Part shown: piece by piece, positions 9,834-19,062 of the stretch
Layout: the number at the start of each line of letters is the position of its first letter
Numbering within the stretch: the first letter of the stretch is position 1
DNA from: Serratia bockelmannii
Lineage (GTDB): Bacteria > Pseudomonadota > Gammaproteobacteria > Enterobacterales > Enterobacteriaceae
Assembly (NCBI RefSeq): GCF_008011855.1
Contig: NZ_VOUX01000007.1
Coordinates: 1-64,000, forward strand
Reading direction: 5' to 3'
DNA length: 64,000 nt
Notes under the pieces: generated by a model
Databases searched by the model: none
What the model was told of the DNA's origin: nothing
Seen by the model: only the letters and a program-made list of their open reading frames with translations
Made by a program: the position numbers and the translations under genes

Positions 9834-11732
9834 ATGAAAAAAATCATCTTTGCCTCTGTCTTGGGACTCTCGGGAAACGTCATGGCCGCCGAAACGGTAA
9901 ATATCACCCTGCTGGGTACTTCCGATCTGCACGGCACCTTCGTGCCCTGGGACTACGCCAGCGACACGGAAAATCTGGCGGGCAGCCTGAGCCAGATAGC
10001 CACTCAGGTCAAACAGGTGCGGGCCGAGCAGCCCAACCTGATCCTGGTGGACGCCGGCGACACCATTCAGGGCAATTTCGTCGAAACCTTCAAGCATGAG
10101 GCCGTCAGCCCGATGATGCTGGGCCTCAACGCGCTCAATTATGATGTCTGGGTGATGGGTAACCACGAGTTCGACTTCGGCCTACCGGTGCTGGCTACGC
10201 CGCTCAAGCAGTTCAAAGGCGCGGCGCTGGCGGGCAATATCGTCTGGGACAACGGCAAGCCCTACCTGCCGGCCTACACCATCGTCGAACGCCAGGGGGT
10301 GAAAATTGGCATTATCGGCATGGACACGCCGATGACCGCCGAATTCGCCAAGGGCACCGATCGCATCAAAGGGTTGAACTTCACCGATCCGGTGCAGGCG
10401 GTGAAACAGGTCATCAGGCAAATCGACGGCCAGGTCGACGCCATCGTGCTGGTGGCGCATATGGGCATCGACAACGAGAACCAGCGCCCCGGCACCGGCG
10501 TGGCCGACATCGCCAACGCCAACCCGGAGCTGGCGGCGATCGTCGCCGGCCACATGCATGTTAAGATCGACAAAGCGGTGGTTAACGGCGTCATCATCAC
10601 CGAGCCGGATAAATACGGCCGCGCGCTGTCGCGCATCGACCTGCAGTTTGAACGCCGCGACGGCAAATTCACGCTGATCGACAAAAACAGCTACACCTAC
10701 CCGATCAAAGGGCTGGCGCCGGACAGCGCCATGCAAGCGCTCTACCAGCCGTACCATGACATTTTGCGCGCCAACGCCAACCGGGTCGTGGCGAAGCTGA
10801 GCGGCAGCGATCTGGTGCCCGCCGACGAGTTTCGCGGCATTCCCCAGGTTCACGTGCAGGATACCGGCATCAGCGCGCTGTTCCAGCAGGCCGCCCGCCA
10901 CTATGCGCCGCTGGCTCAGGTGATCGCCCTGCAGATCGACAACGATCGCGCCAAATTGAATGTCGGCGACATCAAGGCCAAGGACATCGCCTTTAACTAC
11001 CAATACGCCGGCGGCGAGATCACCGTTTATCAGCTCAACGGCAAAGCGCTTAAACGCTACATGGAGTGGTCCGCCGACTATTTCAATCAGCTGCAGCCGG
11101 GCGACGTCACCTACAGCTTTAACCCGGCGCGGCGATCGTCCAAATATTCCACCAACGATTTCTTCGACGGCGTCACTTACACCATCGATCTGCGCCAGCC
11201 CGCCGGTTCGCGCATCGTCGATCTGCGCCTGGCGGACGGCACACCGGTCACCGACGACATGCCGATCCGCCTGGGCATGAACAATTACCGCATGGGCCAC
11301 CTGACGCAAAAGGGCGGCGCGTTGGAGGGGCAATCCTTCCCGGTGCTGTTTGACAGCAAAGCGCAATACGGTGAAGAAGAAGGCACCATTCGCCACCTGG
11401 CTCTGCGCTACCTGGCGGAAGTGAAACACGGCCAGTATCAGGGCGTGACGCCGCAGCGCTGGAAGCTGGTCGGCATGGAGGGGTACGAACCGCAGCGGGC
11501 GATCGTCAAACGGCTGCTCAATGAAGGCGTTATCCAGGTGCCGACCACCGACGATGGCCGCTACACCAACGTCGCCTCGATCAACGTCAAAGACGCGCTG
11601 TTCCGCAACGCCGACGATTACCGCACCGCCCTCACCTCGCTGGAAAAACAGCGGCAAACCGCCGCGGATCCGGTGCAACAGCGCCGCCTGCAGGATCGGA
11701 TCGCGCTGATCAAAGCACTCAACGATTTCTGA
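9834..11732 (+). CDS. Periplasmic 5'-nucleotidase / cyclic phosphodiesterase family metallophosphatase
   Basis: A 632-residue secreted enzyme of the UshA/CpdB/YfkN superfamily that hydrolyses nucleotides or 2',3'-cyclic nucleotides. A signal peptide ends at about VMAA (residue 19). The calcineurin-like metal motifs follow in order: D31-x-H33 (SDLHGTF), GD-x(4)N (AGDTIQGN, D76), GNHEFD (residues 109-114), the VLVAHMG segment and GHMH. The C-terminal 5'-nucleotidase domain (about 340-560) ends its substrate pocket with GMNNYRMGH. A cysteine-rich anchor is absent. The exact substrate is not readable from sequence. In E. coli the space between cydA and sucD holds mngRAB, so this gene marks a genus-specific difference. 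Confidence 0.88.
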   Translation: MKKIIFASVLGLSGNVMAAETVNITLLGTSDLHGTFVPWDYASDTENLAGSLSQIATQVKQVRAEQPNLILVDAGDTIQGNFVETFKHEAVSPMMLGLNALNYDVWVMGNHEFDFGLPVLATPLKQFKGAALAGNIVWDNGKPYLPAYTIVERQGVKIGIIGMDTPMTAEFAKGTDRIKGLNFTDPVQAVKQVIRQIDGQVDAIVLVAHMGIDNENQRPGTGVADIANANPELAAIVAGHMHVKIDKAVVNGVIITEPDKYGRALSRIDLQFERRDGKFTLIDKNSYTYPIKGLAPDSAMQALYQPYHDILRANANRVVAKLSGSDLVPADEFRGIPQVHVQDTGISALFQQAARHYAPLAQVIALQIDNDRAKLNVGDIKAKDIAFNYQYAGGEITVYQLNGKALKRYMEWSADYFNQLQPGDVTYSFNPARRSSKYSTNDFFDGVTYTIDLRQPAGSRIVDLRLADGTPVTDDMPIRLGMNNYRMGHLTQKGGALEGQSFPVLFDSKAQYGEEEGTIRHLALRYLAEVKHGQYQGVTPQRWKLVGMEGYEPQRAIVKRLLNEGVIQVPTTDDGRYTNVASINVKDALFRNADDYRTALTSLEKQRQTAADPVQQRRLQDRIALIKALNDF

Positions 11733-11743
11733 TCTTCGCCCAT

Positions 11744-11768
11744 AAAAAAGGCCACCCAATGGGTGGCC
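11744..11768 (-). terminator. Terminator of the sdh-suc operon
   Basis: GGCCACCC (11750-11757) and GGGTGGCC (11761-11768) pair around an AAT loop. On the minus strand six T residues follow (11749-11744). It lies 36 bp after the sucD stop. The plus-strand metallophosphatase also ends here, at 11732, so the hairpin may serve both genes. Confidence 0.9.
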
Positions 11769-11804
11769 AAACATGTCGAGATATTATTATTTCGTACTAA
11801 GATC

Positions 11805-12677
11805 TTAGCGCTTCAGCACCGCTTTTACCGCGTCGCCGATGTCCGCCAGGCTGCGAACGGTTTTCACGCCCGCCGCTTCCAGCGCAGCAAACTTCTCGTC
11901 CGCCGTGCCTTTGCCGCCTGCGATGATGGCGCCCGCGTGGCCCATACGCTTGCCTTTCGGCGCGGTTACGCCGGCGATGTAGCCGACAACCGGTTTGGTG
12001 ACGTGTTCTTTGATGTAAGCTGCCGCTTCTTCTTCAGCGCTGCCGCCGATCTCACCGATCATCACGATCGCTTCGGTCTGCGGATCCTGCTGGAACATCT
12101 TCAGGATATCGATGAAGTTGGAGCCCGGGATCGGGTCGCCGCCGATGCCCACGCAGGTGGACTGGCCCAGACCGGCATCGGTGGTTTGTTTCACCGCTTC
12201 ATAGGTCAGGGTACCGGAGCGGGAAACGATGCCCACTTTGCCCGGCAGGTGGATGTGGCCAGGCATGATGCCGATTTTGCACTCGCCCGGGGTGATCACG
12301 CCAGGGCAGTTCGGCCCGATCATGCGCACGCCGGCTTCGTCCAGCTTCACTTTCACGGTCAGCATGTCCAGGGTCGGGATGCCTTCGGTGATGGTGATGA
12401 TCAGTTTGATGCCGGCATCGATCGCTTCCAGGATGGAGTCTTTGCAGAAAGGCGCTGGAACGTAGATGACCGAGGCAGTCGCGCCGGTCGCTTCAACCGC
12501 TTCGCGCACGGTGTTGAACACCGGCAGACCCAGATGCTGAGTGCCGCCTTTGCCCGGGGTTACGCCGCCAACCATTTTGGTGCCGTAAGCGATAGCTTGT
12601 TCGGAGTGGAAAGTCCCCTGGCTACCGGTGAAGCCCTGGCAAATTACTTTGGTGTTCTTATCGATTAAAATGGACAT
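11805..12677 (-). CDS. sucD: Succinyl-CoA synthetase subunit alpha
   Basis: Converts succinyl-CoA, ADP and phosphate to succinate, CoA and ATP with SucC. The 290 residues carry a CoA-binding Rossmann domain with [15 protein letters not shown]. The phosphohistidine is in [12 protein letters not shown] (His about 247). Its start overlaps the sucC stop by one base (TAATG), so the two subunits are probably co-translated. It is the last gene of the operon. Confidence 0.98.
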   Translation of the reverse strand: MSILIDKNTKVICQGFTGSQGTFHSEQAIAYGTKMVGGVTPGKGGTQHLGLPVFNTVREAVEATGATASVIYVPAPFCKDSILEAIDAGIKLIITITEGIPTLDMLTVKVKLDEAGVRMIGPNCPGVITPGECKIGIMPGHIHLPGKVGIVSRSGTLTYEAVKQTTDAGLGQSTCVGIGGDPIPGSNFIDILKMFQQDPQTEAIVMIGEIGGSAEEEAAAYIKEHVTKPVVGYIAGVTAPKGKRMGHAGAIIAGGKGTADEKFAALEAAGVKTVRSLADIGDAVKAVLKR

Positions 12678-13843
12678 TATTTACCCTCCACTGCTGCAAC
12701 AACTTGCTGAGCCGCATCAGTCAGGCTGGTCGCAGCAATGATATTCAGGCCGCTGTCCGCCAGTTTCTTGGCGCCCAGTTCGGCGTTGTTCCCTTCCAGA
12801 CGCACCACGACCGGGACGTTAACGCCCACTTCGGCCACTGCGCCGATGATGCCGTCGGCGATCAGATCGCAACGTACGATACCACCGAAGATATTAACCA
12901 GAACCGCTTTCACCTTGTCATCGGACAGGATGATTTTGAACGCTTCGGTCACGCGCTCTTTGGTCGCGCCGCCGCCAACGTCCAGGAAGTTGGCCGGTTC
13001 GCCGCCGTGCAGTTTAACGATGTCCATGGTGCCCATCGCCAGACCGGCGCCGTTAACCATGCAGCCGATGTTGCCGTCGAGGGCAACGTAGTTCAGCTCC
13101 CACTGAGCCGCACGGGATTCGCGCTCGTCTTCCTGAGAAGGGTCACGCATTTCACGCAGTTCCGGCTGGCGGAACAGGGCATTGCCGTCGGCGCCCAGTT
13201 TGCCGTCCAGGCACACCAGATCGCCCTGCTTGGTGATCACCAGCGGGTTGATCTCAACCATCGCCAGATCGCGCTCCAGGAACAGCGTCGCCAGGCCCAT
13301 GAAGATCTTGGCGAACTGGCTGACTTGCTTACCGGTCAGGCCCAGTTTGAAGGCCAGCTCACGGCCCTGATAAGGCTGTGGACCCGCCAGCGGATCGATG
13401 GTCATTTTGTGGATCAGTTCTGGGGTTTCTTCCGCCACCTTCTCGATTTCCACGCCGCCTTCGGTAGACGCCATGAACACCACGCGACGGGTAGAACGAT
13501 CCACTACCGCGCCCAGGTACAGCTCTTTATCGATGTCGGTCGCCGCTTCTACCAGGATCTGGTGAACCGGCTGGCCCAGCGCGTCAGTCTGGTAAGTCAC
13601 CAGACGCTTGCCCAACCAGGCTTCCGCGAAAGCACGGATATCTTCTTTGCTGTTGACGACTTTAACGCCGCCCGCTTTACCACGGCCGCCAGCATGAACC
13701 TGACATTTCACCACCCACGGGCCGGAGCCGATTTTGGATGCGGCTTCTTCTGCTTCACGCGGAGTGGTACAGGCGTAACCGGTTGGTGCCGGCATGCCAT
13801 ACCGAGCAAACAGCTGTTTTGCCTGATATTCGTGTAAATTCAT
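12677..13843 (-). CDS. sucC: Succinyl-CoA synthetase subunit beta
   Basis: Beta subunit with an ATP-grasp domain (about 1-240) that determines nucleotide use, and a C-terminal flavodoxin-like ligase domain with the loop [10 protein letters not shown]. The 388-residue length equals E. coli SucC, and [16 protein letters not shown] is the family N-terminus. It follows sucB after a 122-bp gap with stem-loops. Confidence 0.98.
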   Translation of the reverse strand: MNLHEYQAKQLFARYGMPAPTGYACTTPREAEEAASKIGSGPWVVKCQVHAGGRGKAGGVKVVNSKEDIRAFAEAWLGKRLVTYQTDALGQPVHQILVEAATDIDKELYLGAVVDRSTRRVVFMASTEGGVEIEKVAEETPELIHKMTIDPLAGPQPYQGRELAFKLGLTGKQVSQFAKIFMGLATLFLERDLAMVEINPLVITKQGDLVCLDGKLGADGNALFRQPELREMRDPSQEDERESRAAQWELNYVALDGNIGCMVNGAGLAMGTMDIVKLHGGEPANFLDVGGGATKERVTEAFKIILSDDKVKAVLVNIFGGIVRCDLIADGIIGAVAEVGVNVPVVVRLEGNNAELGAKKLADSGLNIIAATSLTDAAQQVVAAVEGK

Positions 13844-13890
13844 GATGTTCTATCCATTCAGTTCTGAAGGTTTTTAGCCGGACCATTATT

Positions 13891-13955
13891 ATGCGGTAAA
13901 CCGCATGGTTTTCCGGCCACATAGCACAGAGTGCGGGCGCGGCACGCCGCGCCCG
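13891..13955 (-). other. Stem-loops in the sucB-sucC gap
   Basis: Two perfect hairpins fill the gap between sucB and sucC: ATGCGGT-AA-ACCGCAT (13891-13906) and CGGGCGCGG-CACG-CCGCGCCCG (13934-13955). Neither is followed by a U-tract on the transcribed strand, so they more likely protect or process the mRNA than end it. Confidence 0.75.
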
Positions 13956-13965
13956 GCAAGGGTTA

Positions 13966-15183
13966 CTAGACGTCCAGCAGCAGACGAGCCGGATCTTCCA
14001 GCATCTCTTTGACCGTCACCAGATAGCCGACGGATTCTTTACCGTCGATCAGGCGGTGGTCATAAGACAGCGCCAGATACATCATCGGCTGGATCACCAC
14101 CTGACCATTGACCGCCATTGGGCGATCTTTGATGGCGTGCATGCCCAGGATGGCGCTCTGCGGCGGGTTGATGATCGGGGTAGACATCAGGGAGCCGAAT
14201 ACGCCGCCGTTGGTAATGGTGAAGTTACCGCCGGTCAGCTCTTCAACGGTCAGTTTGCCGTCGCGGCCCTTAACGGCCAGCTCTTTGATTTTCTTCTCGA
14301 TGTCAGCCATGCTCATGGCGTCCACATCGCGCAGTACCGGCGTCACCAGGCCGCGCGGGGTAGAAACCGCGATGCTGATGTCGAAGTAGTTGTGGTAAAC
14401 CACGTCGGAACCGTCGATCGATGCGTTCACTTCCGGGAAGCGCTTCAGCGCTTCAACCACGGCCTTGATGTAGAAGGACATGAAGCCCAGACGCACGCCG
14501 TGGCGCTTCTCGAAGGCTTCGCCGTACTGCTTGCGCAGGTCCATGATCGGCTGCATGTTGATTTCGTTGAAGGTGGTCAGCATCGCGGTGCTGTTCTTCG
14601 CTTCCAGCAGACGCTCGGCGACGCGTTTGCGCAGGCGGGTCATCGGCACGCGTTTTTCGCTGCGGCCGGCCAGAGCAGGCTGCGGTGCGGCTTCAGCAGC
14701 AGCGGCCGGTTTGGCAGCGGCGCCGCCTTTGGCCAGGTGCGCTTCCACGTCTTCACGTGTGATGCGGCCACCCACGCCGGTGCCTTTGATGGCGCCGGCA
14801 TCGAGGTCGTGTTCGGCGATCAGGCGGCGAATCGCCGGGCTGAGCGCGTCATTGCTTTCTTCTTCCAGGCTCGCGGTAGCGCGCTGTGCAGGCGTGGCTT
14901 CTTTCTCCTGGCTCTTCTCAGCGGTCGGCTTGCCGGAGCTATCGCCCGGACGGATGCGGCCAAGCAGCTGGCGAGACAGTACGGTCGCGCCCTCTTCTTC
15001 CACGATAGCATCGAGAATGCCCGCTTCACTGGCCGGCACTTCCAACACGACTTTGTCGGTTTCGATTTCAACCAGGACTTCATCACGCTGCACGCTGTCG
15101 CCTGGTTTTTTGTGCCAGGTGGCTACGGTCGCATCGGCAACCGATTCAGGAAGGTCAGGAACCAGAATATCTACGCTACTCAT
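13966..15183 (-). CDS. sucB: 2-oxoglutarate dehydrogenase E2 (dihydrolipoyl succinyltransferase)
   Basis: Core subunit of the 2-oxoglutarate dehydrogenase complex. The 405 residues hold one lipoyl domain with the lipoylated Lys44 in ETDKVVLEV and an E1/E3-binding domain near 112-150 ([22 protein letters not shown]). The Ala/Pro-rich linker leads to a catalytic domain ending with the active-site motif SYDHRLIDG. It lies 63 bp after sucA, across a strong hairpin. Confidence 0.98.
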   Translation of the reverse strand: MSSVDILVPDLPESVADATVATWHKKPGDSVQRDEVLVEIETDKVVLEVPASEAGILDAIVEEEGATVLSRQLLGRIRPGDSSGKPTAEKSQEKEATPAQRATASLEEESNDALSPAIRRLIAEHDLDAGAIKGTGVGGRITREDVEAHLAKGGAAAKPAAAAEAAPQPALAGRSEKRVPMTRLRKRVAERLLEAKNSTAMLTTFNEINMQPIMDLRKQYGEAFEKRHGVRLGFMSFYIKAVVEALKRFPEVNASIDGSDVVYHNYFDISIAVSTPRGLVTPVLRDVDAMSMADIEKKIKELAVKGRDGKLTVEELTGGNFTITNGGVFGSLMSTPIINPPQSAILGMHAIKDRPMAVNGQVVIQPMMYLALSYDHRLIDGKESVGYLVTVKEMLEDPARLLLDV

Positions 15184-15212
15184 TTAGCTTTCCCTTAAGT
15201 TTTTTATCATCT

Positions 15213-15237
15213 GCTTGCCGGCCCTCGGCCGGCAAGC
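15213..15237 (-). other. Stem-loop in the sucA-sucB gap
   Basis: GCTTGCCGGCC (15213-15223) pairs perfectly with GGCCGGCAAGC (15227-15237) around a three-base loop, an 11-bp GC-rich stem between two co-transcribed genes. No U-tract follows on the minus strand within ten bases, although TTTTTT-like bases appear at 15199-15205. Confidence 0.8.
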
Positions 15238-15246
15238 GAGCGAACA

Positions 15247-18054
15247 TTAGTCAATATTCAGCGCGTCGTTCACCAGAGCCTGCTGCTGCTTCTGGTGTAC
15301 GGACATATAGCCCACCGCCGGAGAGGCGGAGGCCGGACGTCCTGCGTAACGTAAAGAAGCCCCGAACGGCACCACTTCACGGAAGTTGTGTTGGCTGCAG
15401 TACCAGGCGCCCTGGTTCAGCGGCTCTTCCTGACACCAGACGAAATCATGCACGTGCGAGTATTGTTCCAGCACGGCCTGCACGGCCTGATGCGGGAACG
15501 GATACAGCTGCTCGATACGCACGATGGCCACGTCTTTCTGCTCGTTCTTGCGACGCTGTTCCAGCAGGTCGTAGTAGACCTTGCCGGAGCACAGCACGAC
15601 GCGCTTGACCGCTTTCGGATCCAAGTTGTCGATCTCGCCGATCGCCGGCAGGAAGGTGCCGTTGGCCAGCTCGTCCAGCGAAGAAATCGCCAGCGGGTGA
15701 CGCAGCAGCGACTTCGGCGACATCACCACCAGCGGACGGCGCATACCGCGCAGCGCCTGACGACGCAGCATATGGTAAACCTGCGCCGGCGTAGACGGGA
15801 CGCACACCTGCATGTTCTGCTCTGCGCACAGCTGCAGATAGCGTTCCAGACGCGCGGAAGAGTGCTCAGGGCCCTGGCCTTCATAGCCGTGCGGCAGCAG
15901 CATCACCAGGCCGCACATACGGCCCCATTTTTGCTCGCCGGAGCTGATGAACTGGTCGATAACGACCTGTGCGCCGTTGGCGAAGTCACCGAACTGCGCT
16001 TCCCAGATGGTCAGCGTGCGCGGTTCCGCCGTGGCGTAGCCGTATTCGAACGCCAGCACCGCCTCTTCAGACAGCACGGAATCCCAGACCTTGAACTCGC
16101 CCTGGCCGCTGTGGATATTCGCCAGCGGAACATAGACGGAACCGTTTTTCTGGTTGTGCACCACCGCGTGACGGTGGAAGAAGGTGCCGCGGCCGGCGTC
16201 TTCACCGGAGATGCGGATCGGGATGCCTTCATCCGCCATGGTCGCGTAAGCCAACGTTTCGGCAGCGCCCCAGTCGAACGGCTTGTTGCCCGCCGCCATC
16301 TCGGCGCGGTCAGCGTAGATTTTCGCCACGCGCGACTGCATTTCAATCGCTTCCGGCACGGTGCTGATGCGACGTGCCAGCTCTTGCAGGCGCTTCATCT
16401 CAACCTTGCTCGGGTACTCTTCGTCCCACTCGTGGTTCAGATACGGTGACCAGGTGAAGGAGTGCAGGTTCATCGGACGCCACTCTTCAACCACGCAATC
16501 GCCGCGGTCGAGCGCGTCGCGGTACAGGTTGACCATTTCCGTGGCATCTTCCAGGCTGGCCACTTTCTGCTCGGTCAGCACGTCAGCGTAGATTTTGCGC
16601 GGCGTAGGGTGTTTCTTGATCTTCTGATACATCACCGGCTGGGTAGCGCTCGGCTCGTCGGCCTCGTTGTGCCCATGGCGACGGTAGCAGACCAGATCGA
16701 TCATCACGTCACGCTTAAAGGTGTTACGGAAATCCAACGCCAGGCGGGTGACGAAGGCCACGGCCTCCGGATCGTCCGCGTTAACGTGGAAGATCGGCGA
16801 CTGAACCATTTTGGCGATGTCGGTGCAGTATTCGGTAGAGCGCGCATCCAGCGGGTTGGAGGTGGTGAAGCCAACCTGGTTGTTGATGACGATACGCACG
16901 GTGCCGCCCACTTCGTAACCGCGAGCCTGAGACATGTTCAGGGTTTCCTGAACCACGCCCTGGCCGGTGATGGCGGCGTCGCCGTGGATGGTGATCGGCA
17001 GCACCATGTTGCTGCGCGCTTCGTCCAGACGATCGCGACGGGCACGTACCGAGCCCATGACCACCGGGCTGACGATCTCCAGGTGCGACGGGTTGAACGC
17101 CAGCGCCAGGTGAACCATGCCGCCTTCGGTTTCCACGTCGGAAGAGAAGCCCTGGTGATATTTCACGTCACCGGTGCCGAGGTGTTCTTTATGCTTACCG
17201 GCGAATTCGTCGAACAGATCGGCCGGCTTTTTGCCCAGCACGTTGATCAGCACGTTCAGACGGCCGCGGTGGGCCATGCCCAACACCACTTCGCGCGTGC
17301 CGTTCTTACCGGCGTGGCGCACCATCTCTTTCAGCATCGGCACCAACGCGTCGCCGCCTTCCAGCGAGAAGCGTTTGGCGCCCGGGAATTTGGCGCCCAG
17401 GTAGCGTTCCAGGCCTTCCGCCGCAGTCAGCTCGTTCAGGAAACGGCGTTTTTCGTCGGCGGTAAAGCTGGCGCGCCCCACCACCGATTCGATGCGCTGC
17501 TGGATCCAGCGTTTCTCTTCGGTGTTGGTGATATGCATGTACTCAGCACCGATCGACCCGCAATAGGTCTGCTTCAGCGCGGCGTACAGATCGCCCAGCT
17601 TCATGGTTTCTTTGCCGATGGCGAAAGAGCCCACGTTGAAGGTTTCCTGGAAATCGGCTTCGGTCAGGTTGTGGTAAGCGGGATCAAGGTCAGGAACTTG
17701 CTCGCGCTGCCACAGGCCGAGCGGATCGAGGTTGGCATGCTGATGCCCGCGGAAGCGGAAGGCGTTGATCAGCTGCAGTACCTTGACCTGTTTGGCGTCG
17801 GTTTCCGGATCGGTGATGGTGGTATTGTAGCGCGCGGAGTCTTTCGCCAGGCGGCGGAAGTAATCGCGCGTTTGAGAGTGAAGCTGATCGGGTTTGACAC
17901 CCGCGGTTGGTAGCTGTTGAAAAATGGAACGCCAGCTATCTTCAACGGAACCCGGATCGGTTAAGAAGTCTTCATAGAGCTGTTCTATGTAAGACTGGTT
18001 CGCGCCCGCCAGATAGGAGGAATCCAGCCAGGCCTTCATTGCGCCGTTCTGCAT
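15247..18054 (-). CDS. sucA: 2-oxoglutarate dehydrogenase E1
   Basis: Thiamine-diphosphate-dependent E1 that decarboxylates 2-oxoglutarate and passes the succinyl group to SucB. From 18054 it is 935 residues, starting MQNGAMKAWLDSSYLAGAN as in E. coli. Features include ANLDPLGL, GMAHRGRLNVL, HGDAAITGQGVVQE with the ThDP-metal region, HGHNEADEPSATQP, and the C-terminal KVYYDLLEQRR. An adjacent ATG three bases upstream (18057) is equally open. A 275-bp spacer with dyads separates it from sdhB. Confidence 0.98.
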   Translation of the reverse strand: MQNGAMKAWLDSSYLAGANQSYIEQLYEDFLTDPGSVEDSWRSIFQQLPTAGVKPDQLHSQTRDYFRRLAKDSARYNTTITDPETDAKQVKVLQLINAFRFRGHQHANLDPLGLWQREQVPDLDPAYHNLTEADFQETFNVGSFAIGKETMKLGDLYAALKQTYCGSIGAEYMHITNTEEKRWIQQRIESVVGRASFTADEKRRFLNELTAAEGLERYLGAKFPGAKRFSLEGGDALVPMLKEMVRHAGKNGTREVVLGMAHRGRLNVLINVLGKKPADLFDEFAGKHKEHLGTGDVKYHQGFSSDVETEGGMVHLALAFNPSHLEIVSPVVMGSVRARRDRLDEARSNMVLPITIHGDAAITGQGVVQETLNMSQARGYEVGGTVRIVINNQVGFTTSNPLDARSTEYCTDIAKMVQSPIFHVNADDPEAVAFVTRLALDFRNTFKRDVMIDLVCYRRHGHNEADEPSATQPVMYQKIKKHPTPRKIYADVLTEQKVASLEDATEMVNLYRDALDRGDCVVEEWRPMNLHSFTWSPYLNHEWDEEYPSKVEMKRLQELARRISTVPEAIEMQSRVAKIYADRAEMAAGNKPFDWGAAETLAYATMADEGIPIRISGEDAGRGTFFHRHAVVHNQKNGSVYVPLANIHSGQGEFKVWDSVLSEEAVLAFEYGYATAEPRTLTIWEAQFGDFANGAQVVIDQFISSGEQKWGRMCGLVMLLPHGYEGQGPEHSSARLERYLQLCAEQNMQVCVPSTPAQVYHMLRRQALRGMRRPLVVMSPKSLLRHPLAISSLDELANGTFLPAIGEIDNLDPKAVKRVVLCSGKVYYDLLEQRRKNEQKDVAIVRIEQLYPFPHQAVQAVLEQYSHVHDFVWCQEEPLNQGAWYCSQHNFREVVPFGASLRYAGRPASASPAVGYMSVHQKQQQALVNDALNID

Positions 18055-18204
18055 CATGATCCCTTAAGCTTTGAAGCTTTAGTTTTCGCCGTGGTTAACA
18101 TAATTACCGTGATGAATACGGTTTGCCGTAAAACGGTTCACTCGACGTACTTGCGGCCATGACGGCCCGATACGTTCTGTTATGGACCTTGCGGTCCCTT
18201 ACAA

Positions 18205-18276
18205 GGAACCTCTAAAAACCGGCGGAAGAACCAGGCTGCATAGCGCCGCAGCCGCGGGTCAGTTTTTAGAGGTTCC
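18205..18276. repeat. Long inverted repeat in the sdhB-sucA spacer
   Basis: A perfect 15-bp inverted repeat, GGAACCTCTAAAAAC (18205-18219) and GTTTTTAGAGGTTCC (18262-18276), encloses a 42-bp GC-rich loop that contains its own GGCTGC/GCAGCC stem. It could be a dispersed intergenic palindrome or an RNA structure between sdhCDAB and sucABCD. Its ends (GAACCT...AGGTTC) resemble those of the dyad at 21962-22052. Confidence 0.75.
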
Positions 18277-18291
18277 CTCCCCTATGGGATG

Positions 18292-18315
18292 TGCGCCGGA
18301 AAAGAGCCCGGCGCA
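18292..18315 (-). other. Stem-loop 15 bp after sdhB
   Basis: TGCGCCGG (18292-18299) pairs with CCGGCGCA (18308-18315). It follows the sdhB stop directly and lacks a U-tract, which fits a 3' stability hairpin allowing the sdh and suc parts of the message to have different half-lives. A further small hairpin GGACC-TTGC-GGTCC lies at 18184-18197. Confidence 0.65.
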
Positions 18316-18329
18316 GCATCTCATTCCGT

Positions 18330-19046
18330 TTATGCGCCGCGTTGCAGCAGCATGGACTTGATATGCCCGATCGCACGCGTCGGGTTCAAGCCTTTAGGAC
18401 ATACACTGACACAATTCATAATGCTATGGCAGCGGAAAACACTAAAAGCGTCGTCCAGATCATCTAAACGTTCTTGCGTTTCCGTGTCACGGCTGTCGAT
18501 CAGGAAGCGATACGCCGCCAACAGACCGGCTGGGCCAATGAACTTGTCCGGGTTCCACCAGAACGATGGGCAAGAGGTCGAGCAGCAGGCGCACAGGATG
18601 CACTCGTACAGACCGTCCAGCTTGGCGCGTTGGTCCGGCGACTGCAGGTGCTCGCGCGCCGGCGGGTTCTTGCCGTCGTTCAGCAGGTATGGCTTGATCT
18701 TTTCATACTGGGTATAGAACTGGCCCATATCCACCACCAGATCGCGCACCACCGGCAGGCCCGGCAGCGGACGGATCACGATCTTGCCGTTGCCTTTGCG
18801 CAGCGACGAAATCGGGGTGATGCACGCCAGGCCGTTTTTACCGTTCATGTTCAGGCCATCGGAACCGCATACGCCTTCACGGCATGAGCGACGGAACGAC
18901 AGGGTCGGGTCTTTTTCTTTCAACTGGATCAACGCATCCAGCAGCATCATGTCGCGACCTTCTTCCGCTTCCAGGGTGTAATCCTGCATGTGCGGCGCGT
19001 CATCGACATCCGGGTTGTAGCGATAAATGGAAAATTCGAGTTTCAT
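18330..19046 (-). CDS. sdhB: Succinate dehydrogenase iron-sulfur subunit
   Basis: Carries three Fe-S clusters linking FAD to quinone. The 238-residue length equals that of E. coli. The 2Fe-2S ligands are in CREGVCGSDG, the 4Fe-4S in CILCACCSTSCPS, and the 3Fe-4S in CHSIMNCVSVCPKGLNP. A GGAGATC ribosome site precedes the start, 16 bp after sdhA. Confidence 0.98.
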   Translation of the reverse strand: MKLEFSIYRYNPDVDDAPHMQDYTLEAEEGRDMMLLDALIQLKEKDPTLSFRRSCREGVCGSDGLNMNGKNGLACITPISSLRKGNGKIVIRPLPGLPVVRDLVVDMGQFYTQYEKIKPYLLNDGKNPPAREHLQSPDQRAKLDGLYECILCACCSTSCPSFWWNPDKFIGPAGLLAAYRFLIDSRDTETQERLDDLDDAFSVFRCHSIMNCVSVCPKGLNPTRAIGHIKSMLLQRGA

Positions 19047-19062
19047 CTGTCGATCTCCGCAA

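Noticed and set aside
10182-11774. 530-codon minus-strand open frame opposite the metallophosphatase
   Set aside because: The plus-strand protein has a signal peptide and all metal motifs; the reverse frame has no domain or ribosome site.
16462-17913. 483-codon plus-strand open frame opposite sucA
   Set aside because: Shadow of a conserved 935-residue enzyme in a high-GC genome.
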